A DNA stretch of 35,008 bases from CAYVUI01 sp964454745 (GTDB taxonomy: Bacteria > Planctomycetota > Phycisphaerae > Sedimentisphaerales > Anaerohalosphaeraceae): the NCBI GenBank assembly GCA_964454745.1, contig CAYVUI010000036.1, positions 1 through 35,008 on the forward strand. Reading direction: 5' to 3'. A program made the position numbers and the translations under genes. The notes under the pieces are model-generated. The model searched no databases. It was given only the letters and a program-made list of their open reading frames with translations, and was not told where the DNA came from. This document shows, piece by piece, positions 7,551 through 17,200 of the stretch. Position 1 is the first letter of the stretch, and every line of letters starts with the position of its first letter.

Positions 7551-8602
7551 TCCTTACTCACCCGGCGGCACAGTTGGAGTGCTTTTTCCACGGCGGCGGC
7601 ATCCGCACGGAACATACCGTCGGGGCCGACATCGAGCAGCGCGGTATGCGGGCCAAGCGGCTGATAGAGCCTCGCGTCCGTCCTGCCGAAGACTGTAAGC
7701 GTCGGGAGCCCGGCCATGGCCGAAAGATGACTCAGGCCGCTGTCGTTACCGATATAGAGCGATGCCGTTGACAGAACCTGGAGCACCTCGGTCAAATCCA
7801 GCCCGGAAAGCACGGTGCCGATGGCTCGCATCTGCTCGACGTTCTGGTGCAAAATCCGTTCCATCTCCACGGGGCCGAGCAGATAAATAATCGCCCAGCC
7901 CTGGGCGGCCAGGGTTTTGCCGAGATCGAGAAAATTGTCGAGGTGCCAGCATTTATCCACCGAGCCGGAGCCCGGGGCGATCATCGCCATTTTCTTGCCG
8001 GTTTCGGCCCCGGCGGCGTTTAGAATTTCTCTGCCGCACTGCCGGTCGGTGTCCGTGGTTTGAACAAATACCTGTGAGAAATTGAATTCGCCGGGGAGTT
8101 GGCGAAAGCTTTGCTCCCGGTAGACGTCCAAATAATACCGGGCGACATGGCTGGTGAATTGCCCGGCGGGTTTCATGGGGATGATGTGCAGGTCCGCACT
8201 GCGGATGCAGTTGAGGGTGTAGATGAGGTTCTGCTCGAAATCGTCGCCTTCCTGCCCGAGAAACGAGATTACCGTTTCATAGGCACCGAAGACCTCAAGC
8301 AGGGGATCTTTCTCTTCGAGCTCAAATTCCGCGGCGGGCCGGAAAAAGCGATGAAAATCGACCGAATCGTATGCCCGGATTGAATCCACGCAGGTCCGGG
8401 ATGGATAAAAATCGATGTAGGACGGGTTGCCGATCAGGCCGACGCCGCCGGGGGATACGTTTTCCTTGAGAAAGCTTGCCAGCGGAAGGGTCAGCAGGCA
8501 GTCGCCAATCGCTCCGGGGTGGATAATCAGCGAGCGGGCCTGGTTATCGCGGGCCTGCTGTTCGGATTCCTCGACCAGCCGTAAAATGTCCTTATCCTTC
8601 AT
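7547..8602 (-). CDS. Family 9 glycosyltransferase (ADP-heptose:LPS heptosyltransferase-like)
   Basis: About 351 residues with the GT-B fold of GT9 heptosyltransferases. The N-terminal domain has 'SLIIHPGAIGDCLLTLPLAS', which matches the 'GDxLLTLP' acceptor-side motif. The C-terminal domain has 'KKMAMIAPGSGSVDKCWHLD' and the ADP-heptose-binding region 'YIGNDSGLSHLSAMAG' followed by 'LTVFGRTDARLYQPLG'. These enzymes add heptose to Kdo-lipid A or inner core, consistent with the lpx genes next door. I use the ATG at 8602, which overlaps the mnmA stop (TGATG); a GTG at 8605 is an in-frame alternative. The exact sugar is inferred from family only. Confidence 0.9.
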   Translation of the reverse strand: MKDKDILRLVEESEQQARDNQARSLIIHPGAIGDCLLTLPLASFLKENVSPGGVGLIGNPSYIDFYPSRTCVDSIRAYDSVDFHRFFRPAAEFELEEKDPLLEVFGAYETVISFLGQEGDDFEQNLIYTLNCIRSADLHIIPMKPAGQFTSHVARYYLDVYREQSFRQLPGEFNFSQVFVQTTDTDRQCGREILNAAGAETGKKMAMIAPGSGSVDKCWHLDNFLDLGKTLAAQGWAIIYLLGPVEMERILHQNVEQMRAIGTVLSGLDLTEVLQVLSTASLYIGNDSGLSHLSAMAGLPTLTVFGRTDARLYQPLGPHTALLDVGPDGMFRADAAAVEKALQLCRRVSKD

Positions 8603-9651
8603 CACGGCTCTCCTTCAATCCAGCCGCCGCCGGCAAGAATCCAGTTGTCATTGTCATGGATGTAGAACACCGCGGCCTGTCCGGGGGTGACCGCCGAGAC
8701 CGGCTCGTCGAATTCCACGTGCACGCGGTCCGAGTCAAGGCGAAAGACCTTTCCGGTTTGGCCCGAGTGATTGTAGCGAATTTTTATCAGGGCCGGAAAT
8801 GATTCGCCCAGGCCTTCGAGCAGCCAGTTGCATCCGGAGGCGTGTAAGTTACGTTTCATCAGGGCCTCGTGCGGGCCAAGGGTTACTCGATTGGCTTGTG
8901 CGTCCAGGCGGATTACGTAGGCCGGTTCGTGCAGTGCGATGCCGAGGCCTCGCCGCTGGCCGATGGTATAATGATACACGCCAGCGTGCTCGCCGACTAC
9001 GCGGCCTTCGATATCCACAACCTGGCCGGTTTGATCGGGGCGGCCTCGCCGGTTGTGCAAAAATGCGACGTAATCGTCATTGGGTACGAAGCATATCTCC
9101 TGCGACTCGGCCTGCTCGGAGAAATCCAGCCCCCGCGAGGCCGTAATCGAACGGGCGTCGGCCTTGGTCAAATCGCCCATTGGGAAATGCAGATGCGGTA
9201 TGATATCACGATTTACCATCGCAAGCACATAGGACTGGTCTTTGCGCTTGTCACGTCCCTGCGCGATGGCCGGTTGATTGTGGTATTGAATTTTGCGGAC
9301 ATACTGGCCGGTCGCCAGGGCGGTCGCCCCCATCTCGCGGGCGATTTCCCATACCTTGTTGAACTTAATCGTCCGGTTGCACATCACGCATGGATTGGGC
9401 GTTTGCCCGGAAAGGTAGGAATCGCACAGGTAATCAGCCAGGGCCTCAAAATCGTCATGCAAATCGACCACGGTGATCTCGATCCCGAGCTTTTCACAGA
9501 CCCGGCGGGCCTGGGCCTCCGCGCGCAACCCCGCCTGGCACGTAACCATGTACAGGCCAAAGCAATCATGGCCCTGATCGATCAGCAAACTCGTCGCGGC
9601 AGCGGAATCCACACCGCCGCTTACTTCAACACAAACGCGATCCCGAGGCAC
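8602..9651 (-). CDS. mnmA: tRNA-specific 2-thiouridylase MnmA
   Basis: A 349-residue enzyme making 2-thiouridine at the wobble U34 of tRNA-Lys, -Glu and -Gln. The N-terminal adenylating domain has the PP-loop 'VEVSGGVDSAAATSLL' (about residues 8-23). The first catalytic cysteine lies in 'NPCVMCNRTIKF' (C91) and the second in 'SQEICFVPNDDYVAFL' (C187). The C-terminal part forms the beta-barrel tRNA-binding region ('YTIGQRRGLGIALHEPAYVI'). The first Cys motif reads C-x-x-C (C88, C91), where the E. coli enzyme has Asp at the first position. Translation starts at a GTG directly after the TAA of the AsmA-like gene, with an AGAGGAA ribosome-binding site inside that gene. The location beside LPS genes is probably fortuitous. 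Confidence 0.95.
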   Translation of the reverse strand: MPRDRVCVEVSGGVDSAAATSLLIDQGHDCFGLYMVTCQAGLRAEAQARRVCEKLGIEITVVDLHDDFEALADYLCDSYLSGQTPNPCVMCNRTIKFNKVWEIAREMGATALATGQYVRKIQYHNQPAIAQGRDKRKDQSYVLAMVNRDIIPHLHFPMGDLTKADARSITASRGLDFSEQAESQEICFVPNDDYVAFLHNRRGRPDQTGQVVDIEGRVVGEHAGVYHYTIGQRRGLGIALHEPAYVIRLDAQANRVTLGPHEALMKRNLHASGCNWLLEGLGESFPALIKIRYNHSGQTGKVFRLDSDRVHVEFDEPVSAVTPGQAAVFYIHDNDNWILAGGGWIEGEP

Positions 9652-10611
9652 TTATTCTTCCTCTTTTGATCCGCCGAAAATGCCTTCGATCAGTTTGCCT
9701 GCCCCTTCACCGGTTTTTTCAAGCACACCCTTGCCGACATCCTTGGTCTTGTCCAGCGTATCGGTGCCAAGGGTCTTACCGACGTCGAGAATCTGGCGAC
9801 TGGAATTGAGAAGCTGGCCAGGCAGTTTGGCCGGTGCGTTTTCGATAATGCCCATCGCGATCGCCATCATGACCTTGGCGGTCAGCTCCGCTGCGTCCAT
9901 CGCCTTGTTCTTGCCCAGGTCCTTCATCTCGATAGGGCTAAGTGTGAACTCGACCGTGTCCGCGGTCCCCGGCGTCGGGAAAAACTTGGCCCGCACCTTG
10001 ATATTCGTCAAGGTAAGTTCGCTGACCTGGACCTTCTTGCCGGGCACTTTCTCGGTGTCCGCCGGCTGATCGCCGGGTTTGGATTCAGGCATCTGGCTCT
10101 TGGCATTCTTGACGACCTGGTCGATATTGCTCGTCAGGCCCTTTTGCTCCAGCGTTACGGTGATCTCGTCGAGGTGTACCTTTTCCATGACGAAGGTGTC
10201 GCCCTTGATCAGCGTTGACAGGTCCGCATCAACGTGGATTTTGCCCGCCTCAAGAAGCGTCTCGTTTTGATAGCCCTCGGGATTGTCCACCACCAGGCCT
10301 TTCATCTCGACCGATCCGGCAAACATCTTGAGGGTCGTACTGTCCAGGGCGACATTGACACCCAGCGTCTTGGTGCCCGCTTTTTCAACGACCGTGGTGA
10401 GGATCGCCTCGGCCCGCCACGATACCACGAACAGCACCGCACCGATAATGATGAGGATGATCGCAAAAATCTGCAAACCGCTGAGCTTCTTTTTCTTTTC
10501 TCCGCCGGAGCTTTGGCCCTGAGCCGGCTCACTCGGCTGCGGAGCCTGGTTTTCATCTCCTCCGCCTGACTGTTCCATGTTCGATTCGCTGCGTTCCATG
10601 TCGTCGGTCAT
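9652..10611 (-). CDS. AsmA-like single-pass membrane protein
   Basis: A 319-residue protein. Residues 1-45 are polar and low complexity (many Gln, Ser, Gly) and end in Lys-Lys-Lys. One membrane segment follows at about 46-64 ('LQIFAIILIIIGAVLFVVSW'). The rest is predicted to lie outside the inner membrane and resembles AsmA/DUF748-type repeats: 'LGVNVALDSTTLKMFAGSVE', 'MKGLVVDNPEGYQ' and 'KVHLDEITVTLEQ'. The tail carries amphipathic 'DVGKTLGTDTLDKTKDVGKG' repeats and an acidic end. AsmA-family proteins take part in envelope lipid transport or outer-membrane assembly; that role is only inferred here. An AAAGGGTGGG ribosome-binding site precedes the ATG. The stop abuts the mnmA start. Confidence 0.7.
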   Translation of the reverse strand: MTDDMERSESNMEQSGGGDENQAPQPSEPAQGQSSGGEKKKKLSGLQIFAIILIIIGAVLFVVSWRAEAILTTVVEKAGTKTLGVNVALDSTTLKMFAGSVEMKGLVVDNPEGYQNETLLEAGKIHVDADLSTLIKGDTFVMEKVHLDEITVTLEQKGLTSNIDQVVKNAKSQMPESKPGDQPADTEKVPGKKVQVSELTLTNIKVRAKFFPTPGTADTVEFTLSPIEMKDLGKNKAMDAAELTAKVMMAIAMGIIENAPAKLPGQLLNSSRQILDVGKTLGTDTLDKTKDVGKGVLEKTGEGAGKLIEGIFGGSKEEE

Positions 10612-10654
10612 AATCCCACCCTTTCATTTCTAATTTCACTGATCTTAATTGATC

Positions 10655-10676
10655 CCTTCCGCTTCCATACGGAAGG
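10655..10676. other. Intergenic hairpin between TPR gene and AsmA-like gene
   Basis: CCTTCCG (10655-10661) and CGGAAGG (10670-10676) form a perfect 7-bp stem around an 8-base loop, four bases beyond the end of the transglutaminase/TPR gene. On the minus strand it is followed by GATCAATTAAG rather than a U-tract, so it is not a canonical intrinsic terminator. It may stabilise the 3' end or slow polymerase. Confidence 0.4.
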
Positions 10677-10679
10677 CTG

Positions 10680-12374
10680 TTACTGTTTGAGCAGTTCCGG
10701 CTGTACATCATATCCAAGCTGTTTGGCGACTTTCGCATGCTTGTACGACAAGCCGTGCTCGCCCAGCATGTACGCACTGACCGCCAGCCCGTTATGGGCG
10801 TCCGCATTGTGATAGTCTAACCCAACGCTCTGCAAAAAGCAATCCTTTGCCTCGGACCATTTTTCCTCGTTCATATACGAGACCCCCACATTGTAATACA
10901 GCCCGGCATTATCTGGATTAAGTTCAATCGCCCGGACATACAGCATACGGGCCTTTTCATATTCCTCGGTCAAGAGGTAATTATTCGCCAGGTTCTGCAG
11001 CGCCGGGGCGGAATCGGGGATGTTCCGCAAAAGCTCCTCATAGGTCACCCGCTCAAACTCGGGCAGCCCTTTCTTGTTGTACACCTGGGCCAGGGCGAAG
11101 TAGGCGTTCTCAAAATAGGGGTCCACCTGGATCGCACGGGCGAAACTGTCCGCCGCCTCGTCCAAACGTTCCTGCTTCATGTAGCAGTATCCGAGATTTA
11201 CATGGGCCTCGAGGCTGGAAGGCTCAAGCCACAGGGCCTTGCGGTAGCTGCTCTCGGCCTGGAGGAAATCTTCCATCTCGGCGTAGAGATCACCCAGCCG
11301 GCGGTACACATCCGCCTCATTGGGGTTGACCTTAATCGCCTGCTTCAACTGGTTGATCCCTTTTGAATACTGCTTTTGATTCTGGTACAGCAGGGCCAGG
11401 TTTTTATACGGCTCCAAAAACTCAGGATCGTACCGGATTGCCAGCGTAAAATGCGAAACCGCCTTATTATGATGCTCCATCAGCATGTAGGCGTTAGCAA
11501 GATTATTATGGATTTTCGCATCTTCTTTTAGAATCTTCAATGCCTGAACGTACTGGTCAATTGCCCCGCGGGAATTCTCAAGCCGCAGGTAGATATTGCC
11601 CAGGTTCGTCCGGGCCTCGGCCAGTGTCGGATTGATCCGCACGGCCCGTTCGAGCTGCATCTTCGCCATCGGGATATCGCCGACATCGCTGTAGCTGTTG
11701 CCGAGATTGTTAAAGAAGCACCCGAGCGTCTGCACCTTGGTCAGATTGTCCATATATATGGAGCCGGGGAAATCCGGCGGCTTGAATTTCGTCACATAGT
11801 GGGCGTCGTTGGGCGTTGCCCCGTTGCTGGTCGTCTCAATGTTAATCTTCGTCCTTCCGTCGTCATAGCGAACGAAAAAATGCCCCGGCACCACCACCCC
11901 GTACAGCGGCAGCCCGACCCGCTCGCCAATCGCCAGGTACAGTACCGACAGGCTCAGGCAATACCCCCGACGGTTGACCAGCACCTCATGGAGGAACAAA
12001 TCGTTGGGATTATCCGCGGTCTTTACCGCCTGAAATCCGAGGTCCTGGAACAGATACTCGTTAATAATCTCAATCGCACGGTAATCCCGCCCAACGCTTC
12101 GTTCATGCATCCGGTCCAGCACCACCTTGGCCATCTCGTCGATCTCATTACGGTACCGCAGCAGCGTATTGGGCGTTCCCCATTCCCGCGACAGGATCAG
12201 CGCCGCGGTCGCAAGGTCGATATCCTCATCCTCAAGCCGGAGTACCTTCTCGATATCGAAGTACATATTGAGCCCGAGGTTGTCCGAGTTGGCCAGCCCG
12301 TTGACACCGGCCGCGGCCGGCCCGGTCAGAACCGCCGCCAGGATCAATACCAGAATAGACAAACGTGTCCTCAT
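10680..12374 (-). CDS. Secreted transglutaminase-like (SirB1-type) protein with TPR repeats
   Basis: A 564-residue exported protein. Residues 1-22 are a Sec signal peptide ending 'LTGPAAAG'. Residues about 40-215 match the Transglut_core2/SirB1 fold, with 'NRRGYCLSLSVLYLAIGERV' (C139), 'VVPGHFFVRYDDG' (H165) and 'INIETTSNG' (E180) as a possible Cys-His-acid triad. Residues about 220-560 are roughly nine TPR units, for example 'AEARTNLGNIYLRLENSRGA' and 'ADVYRRLGDLYAEMEDFLQA'. The pairing of a SirB1-like domain with TPRs is known, but the substrate is not; a periplasmic scaffold or protein-modifying role is possible. A GGAG site precedes the ATG. It lies 24 bases downstream of the URO-D-like gene, so the two are probably cotranscribed. 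Confidence 0.85.
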   Translation of the reverse strand: MRTRLSILVLILAAVLTGPAAAGVNGLANSDNLGLNMYFDIEKVLRLEDEDIDLATAALILSREWGTPNTLLRYRNEIDEMAKVVLDRMHERSVGRDYRAIEIINEYLFQDLGFQAVKTADNPNDLFLHEVLVNRRGYCLSLSVLYLAIGERVGLPLYGVVVPGHFFVRYDDGRTKINIETTSNGATPNDAHYVTKFKPPDFPGSIYMDNLTKVQTLGCFFNNLGNSYSDVGDIPMAKMQLERAVRINPTLAEARTNLGNIYLRLENSRGAIDQYVQALKILKEDAKIHNNLANAYMLMEHHNKAVSHFTLAIRYDPEFLEPYKNLALLYQNQKQYSKGINQLKQAIKVNPNEADVYRRLGDLYAEMEDFLQAESSYRKALWLEPSSLEAHVNLGYCYMKQERLDEAADSFARAIQVDPYFENAYFALAQVYNKKGLPEFERVTYEELLRNIPDSAPALQNLANNYLLTEEYEKARMLYVRAIELNPDNAGLYYNVGVSYMNEEKWSEAKDCFLQSVGLDYHNADAHNGLAVSAYMLGEHGLSYKHAKVAKQLGYDVQPELLKQ

Positions 12375-12398
12375 CGCATGATTCTCCGCAATCGCTTC

Positions 12399-13700
12399 CT
12401 ATCCATAGTTCTCGACCTCCTCCATCGCAATCCGCGTCCACTCCCACAGCCGCTGGGGCTCGTAGCGGACCGTCGAGATATCCTTCATAATAAACTCAAT
12501 ATGACATTTTCCGCCGGCTTTTTCAAGAACTTCCCGGATATCCCGCCTGGCCAGGTCCTCATCCCAGCTTGCATCGGCCAAAATCGCAGGGCTGGGCTTG
12601 CGGCTGACGACATAATCACTACCGATCTCGTCCAGAATCCGGTCCAGATCGCACCAGGGACTGACCGAAATCTTCCGCAGGTTCGGTATCCTCCGCAAAA
12701 GCTCCACCTTCTTGTCCAGCGGCTCACAGCAGCCGTAATACGTCAGCCCGAAACGCTCCAGCCACTTCAGATCATGCTCAATCGCAAAATCCCAGTGCAT
12801 CTGGGGCGATACCTCCGAAAATATCTGCGCATTCGAGCAGCCCCACTGGTTTTTCGGCCGGACGTATTGCGGATCATAATCGTTGCCCGGAAGCTCCTTC
12901 GTATATCCATAACCACCCGAACCGACGCGGACGTTGCAGTTATCCAGCGAAAGCAAATTCTTCGCTTCAAACTGCTCGAGCTCGGCCAGCCAGCCGTCCA
13001 CCATTCGCTCGACCGCGACGTGGACCATATCCGGACGCAGCACCATGTCCATCATGGCCTGCTCGATATCCCACCAGGTAATCAGGTAATCCCACGGCGT
13101 AAACCACGTATGCTGCTTGCCCACCTTTTGCACCGGCAGGATGCCGTCATACACATCGCACATCGCATTGTACCATGCCTGCGTCGCAGCCTCATTATAG
13201 CGGACCTTCGGCATCTTGATCTTCTCGATATCCTCGGGCTCGCGAATCTGGGCATGAAAATGCCGCGAAACGATCCGGCTCGACTCATCGGTTTTCACGA
13301 TATCCGCATCCTGGACCAGGCCGAAACCGGTGCTCTCGGCCACCAGCGGACAGGCCAGAAAGTCGCTTACGATCATATCCGCGGGCATGTGCCGCCACTG
13401 GTAGAGGGTTTGGCGAAGCTCTTCTTCCTGCCCCCGCGCCCAGGGGTGTTCGCACACGCAGGTAAGCTCATCGTCCACGTTCATCTCGTTCCAGCAGACC
13501 TCAAACGCCAGAACCATCGGCCGCTCGGATTCGAGGTCGTTGACTTTCCGCCAAAGCTCAGCCTTTTGCTGGTGGACATCCAGCGACGCGATCTCGGCGA
13601 CCTGCGATGCCAGCGAGCGCAGAACCTCACGGTCCTTCGCCGATATCTCGATCTCACCGACCAGTAAATGGCTCAAATCCTGTCCTGTTACATGCAGCAT
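12399..13700 (-). CDS. Uroporphyrinogen decarboxylase superfamily protein, unknown substrate
   Basis: A 433-residue protein whose C-terminal two thirds resemble the URO-D/corrinoid methyltransferase barrel. Visible are 'MHWDFAIEHDLKWLERFGLT', 'YYGCCEPLDKKVELLRRIPN' and 'KISVSPWCDLDRILDEIGSD', with Cys residues placed much as in metal-binding MtaA/MtbA-type relatives. The N-terminal ~120 residues are helical and not porphyrin-enzyme-like. It is longer than HemE (about 350 residues) and lacks the HemE start 'RPVWxMRQAG', so it is unlikely to act in haem synthesis. An AGGA ribosome-binding site precedes the ATG. DUF167 lies upstream and the secreted TPR protein downstream. Corrinoid or metal-dependent methyl transfer is a guess from superfamily membership. 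Confidence 0.75.
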   Translation of the reverse strand: MLHVTGQDLSHLLVGEIEISAKDREVLRSLASQVAEIASLDVHQQKAELWRKVNDLESERPMVLAFEVCWNEMNVDDELTCVCEHPWARGQEEELRQTLYQWRHMPADMIVSDFLACPLVAESTGFGLVQDADIVKTDESSRIVSRHFHAQIREPEDIEKIKMPKVRYNEAATQAWYNAMCDVYDGILPVQKVGKQHTWFTPWDYLITWWDIEQAMMDMVLRPDMVHVAVERMVDGWLAELEQFEAKNLLSLDNCNVRVGSGGYGYTKELPGNDYDPQYVRPKNQWGCSNAQIFSEVSPQMHWDFAIEHDLKWLERFGLTYYGCCEPLDKKVELLRRIPNLRKISVSPWCDLDRILDEIGSDYVVSRKPSPAILADASWDEDLARRDIREVLEKAGGKCHIEFIMKDISTVRYEPQRLWEWTRIAMEEVENYG

Positions 13701-13726
13701 ATCATACGTCCTGTAATATCATTCCT

Positions 13727-14029
13727 TCAGGGCAAATCCAGCAGCGTTCGTACATCTGCGGACGCATTGCAGACCCGGATCTGCTTGACCGGGCTCGTCT
13801 GGCCGGATTCTATGATTATATCGTTCTTTTTCACGCCGAGCTTGCCGCTCAAATAGGCAATTAATGCCTGGTTGGCCTTTCCCTTTTCCGGCGGGGCGGC
13901 GACTTTCACCTTCAGCATGCCTCCATATACGCCGGCAACGGCCGTTTTGCTCGATCCCGGCACAACTTTAACGGTAAAAACCACACCCTCGCTGTCCTGA
14001 ATAAGCTCAAATTCTGACAAGTTTCCCAT
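13727..14029 (-). CDS. DUF167/YggU family protein
   Basis: A 100-residue protein with the complete YggU/DUF167 pattern: 'GVVFTVKVVPGSSKTAVAGV', 'LKVKVAAPPEKGKANQALIA' and 'IIIESGQTSPVKQIRV'. The family is widespread and small, and its biochemical role is unsettled. The frame extends to 14098, but the added residues are not family-like. I choose the ATG at 14029, with an AGGA 11 bases upstream. A promoter-like TTGCTA, 17 bases, TATACT lies so close that its predicted start would fall at or inside that codon, so the true start needs mapping. URO-D-like and TPR genes follow on the same strand with a 26-base gap. Confidence 0.85.
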   Translation of the reverse strand: MGNLSEFELIQDSEGVVFTVKVVPGSSKTAVAGVYGGMLKVKVAAPPEKGKANQALIAYLSGKLGVKKNDIIIESGQTSPVKQIRVCNASADVRTLLDLP

Positions 14030-14185
14030 AAAAGTATATCCTGAATTTGGACAAATAGCAATAAATCTGTTTTTTTCGCTGCGGGCCTCTGCTTGCACAA
14101 CGAATTCTTACGGATGTAAGCCCCTTTAAGGCAATATATTATGCCCGAATCACTGGGTTTATCAATGACAAAATTCATTTCTAAC

Positions 14186-14214
14186 TTGACAATGTCCATA
14201 ATCCGAATTATATT
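14186..14214 (+). promoter_or_regulatory. Strong sigma-70-type promoter of the LamG gene
   Basis: A perfect TTGACA (14186-14191), a 17-base spacer and TATATT (14209-14214) point to a start near 14221. That leaves a leader of about 58 bases ending in a GAGGAG ribosome-binding site (14266-14271), seven bases before the ATG. This is one of the closest matches to the sigma-70 consensus in the window and indicates the giant gene is expressed as its own unit. Confidence 0.7.
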
Positions 14215-14278
14215 AGAACATAATTACCGGGACATTAATTACATAAATTTTATTAGTTACAGTTTGAGGAGAAACAGA

Positions 14279-17200
14279 ATGAAAGTCCTCAGTTCTAAGT
14301 TTTCCTGCACATTTTTTATTTTCTTCTGGTGTTTGTTTAAAACTTGTGCCTTTTCGGCACAATTGTTTGTTCCTGGACAATATCCAACTATTCAGGACGC
14401 CATTGACGCAGCCCAAAATAACGACGAAATCATCCTTGCCGACGGAACATACTCCGGTGAAAAAAACCGTAATATAAATTTGCCCGACAAGGACCTTACA
14501 TTCTCCAGCCAAAATGGGCCCCAAAATACAATTATCGACCTCTCTGCAGATGTATACCCTGAGACTTACCGAGCTTTTTATATTGACAGCGCTCAGCTTA
14601 CTTTAAACGGCCTGACAATTCAATTTGGTTATGATATTGAAAAAGGCGGTGCCATCTTCTGTACAGATGCAAACCTTTCTATTCATAATTGTGCATTCAA
14701 ATATAATTCCGTATACTCTCTATTGAGAAGAAATTCGTTCGGTGGAGTGATATACGCAGAAAATTCATTTCTTAATATTAATTCTTCCTATTTTACGGGG
14801 AACCTTGTGAAAGGTGGCGGTACATCTTCAAGCAATGGGTATGACGGACTTGGAGGTGTGATTTATGGCGATTCAAATTGCGAAATTAACATCTACAATT
14901 GCCTTTTTGATAATAATTCGGCTCTCGGCGGCCCCGTAATCGATCCACCGGGAGTTGAAAAAGGAAGCGGACTTGGAGGTGCGATCCACGGCAATGCTAA
15001 CATACGATTTTCCACTTTTGCCAACAATGCCGCCGATACTTCAGGAGGGGCAATCTTTTCCTCAGAGACTACAGATATTGAAAACAGCATCCTTTGGGCA
15101 AACCTTCCGGATCAATACAGCGGTTCGATGCAAATAGACTATTCAGATGTCCAGCAGGAAATAACCCCAGGAGGCGAAGGAAACATCAACCAGGACCCAT
15201 TGTTTGTAACAGGGCCGCTTGGTAATTATTATCTCAGCCAAACCGCTGCCTTACAAACACTCGACAGTCCATGCTTAAACGCTGGTGAAGATACCGCAAC
15301 TTTCCATAACATGATCCATTATACTACTCGAACAGACCACCTGCCCGACACAGCCATTGCTGACATTGGTTACCACTACCAATTAAATCAACCTCAAAAA
15401 GCAGATATCAACAACGACAACATCGTAAACTATTTGGATTATCAATGCCTTTCAAGACAATGGCTGCAATCCCCATCAGAACCTTCCGCAGATATTTACC
15501 CATATATTGGAAATAATTTCATTGATATTGATGATGCAATTTTCCTCGTTGACAACTGGTTATACGAAATACCTTCCCCCCCGCCTCTTACTCATATTGG
15601 TCACTGGACTTTTGACGAAATCCAGGGAACGATAGCCTATGACAGTACTGACAACCAAAATCACGGCATACTAATCAATAATCCACTTAGAACCTCCGGT
15701 TATCTCGACAGATGCCTCTTTTTTGATGGCATTAATGATTATGTCCAAATCCCTCATAGTCCTGAGCTAAAAGATAATCTCCCGCTTACAATTACTGGAT
15801 GGATTAATATCGCATCCGATGCAACCGGGTATATGCAAATTGTTCAACTCGATCAGGTCGGAAATTACCTCGAACCTTCTTACGGTCCTGCCTTACTTAT
15901 CAATGTAATTGACGATTCCAATATGGAGATCCTGGTGGCCTGCTATGATGGCGGTCCTAACACCTCAGAACACAAGTATTTAAAAAGAATTTCAACTTCT
16001 TATTATCCTGGATATTGGATGCACATCGCAGGCGTTATCCGTGGCAAAGATAACATCCAGATTTATTTCAACGGAGAAAATATTGAAGGAACATACGAAG
16101 GTTCTGGCAACTCCCTGTCCTATTCAACCTCAGGCCCAATGACCATCGGGGCAAAAGGAGAGATTGGCCAGAATTTCCACGGCATGATCGATGATGTTCG
16201 AGTATATAATTATGCTCTGAAAGAAGGAGAGGTAAAGCAGATAACTGGAAATATCCCTGCTCCGCGAAGTCTTGTTGGCCACTGGAAGCTGAATGAAACC
16301 GACGGCATCATTGCCTTTGACAGCACAGAGTATCAAAACAATGCAAACCTCGTTAATGGACCTGTTTGGACAGAGGGAAAAATAGACAACGCCCTTTGGT
16401 TTGACGGGCTAGAAGACACACTCCAAATCCCTGCGACTGCGGTTCTCAAGCCTCAAATCCCACTTACCATGACTGCGTGGATTAAAATCGAACCTGGAGC
16501 ACTCGGACACATGAATGTCATTCAACTCGACCAGATTGGGGATACTGGGGAACCTGCCTATGGACCCGTGCTCTCTGTAAATGTTATTGACGACATGACG
16601 ATGGAGATCAGGCTCGCAATCTTCAGTGGCAACTCACAGAATAGTACTTACACAGTTGCTCAGATTCCATATTCTGCAGGTCAATGGATGCATATCACCG
16701 GCGTAGTATACTCATTTCATGATTTATTAATTTATGTAAATGGGATAATGGTTGAGGATTATACACAAGGACATTCAGACGGAATGAGCTATTCCCCTGA
16801 AGGAAACATGACGGTCGGTTCTAGAGGAGGGCAGGATAACTTCTTCCATGGATCAATAGACGATATTCAGCTTTTTAACTACGCAATAACCGAAGAAGAT
16901 ATAAGGCAGCTTACAGGCCTGGCTACGACTCCAGATTCACAAGTGGGCCGCTGGGAATTTAACGAAACCTCCGGCACCGTCGCACAGGACAGTACAGTAT
17001 ACAACAATGATGGAACACTGCTCAACGGTCCAACCTGGCAGGAAGATGCTCTCCATTTTGACGGCATTGATGATATGGTCGAAATCCCCGCCTCTGCTGC
17101 ACTGAAGCCGGAACTGCCTCTAACGATGGCGGCATGGATAAATATTGAAGCTGGCGCCATTGGATACATGCAGATTATGCAGCTTGACCATGTAGGGATT

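Noticed and set aside
8869..9669. 266-codon open frame on the plus strand
   Set aside because: It is antisense to mnmA, whose catalytic motifs are intact, and has no recognisable protein features of its own.
10655..10676. Intrinsic terminator after the transglutaminase/TPR gene
   Set aside because: The stem is perfect but no U-tract follows on the minus strand, so it is listed only as a hairpin.
11799..13667. 622-codon open frame on the plus strand
   Set aside because: It runs antisense across the TPR/transglutaminase and URO-D genes, both of which have clear family motifs. It has no recognisable domains, is rich in Arg, His, Pro and Gln, and has no good ribosome-binding site. It is a shadow of codon bias.
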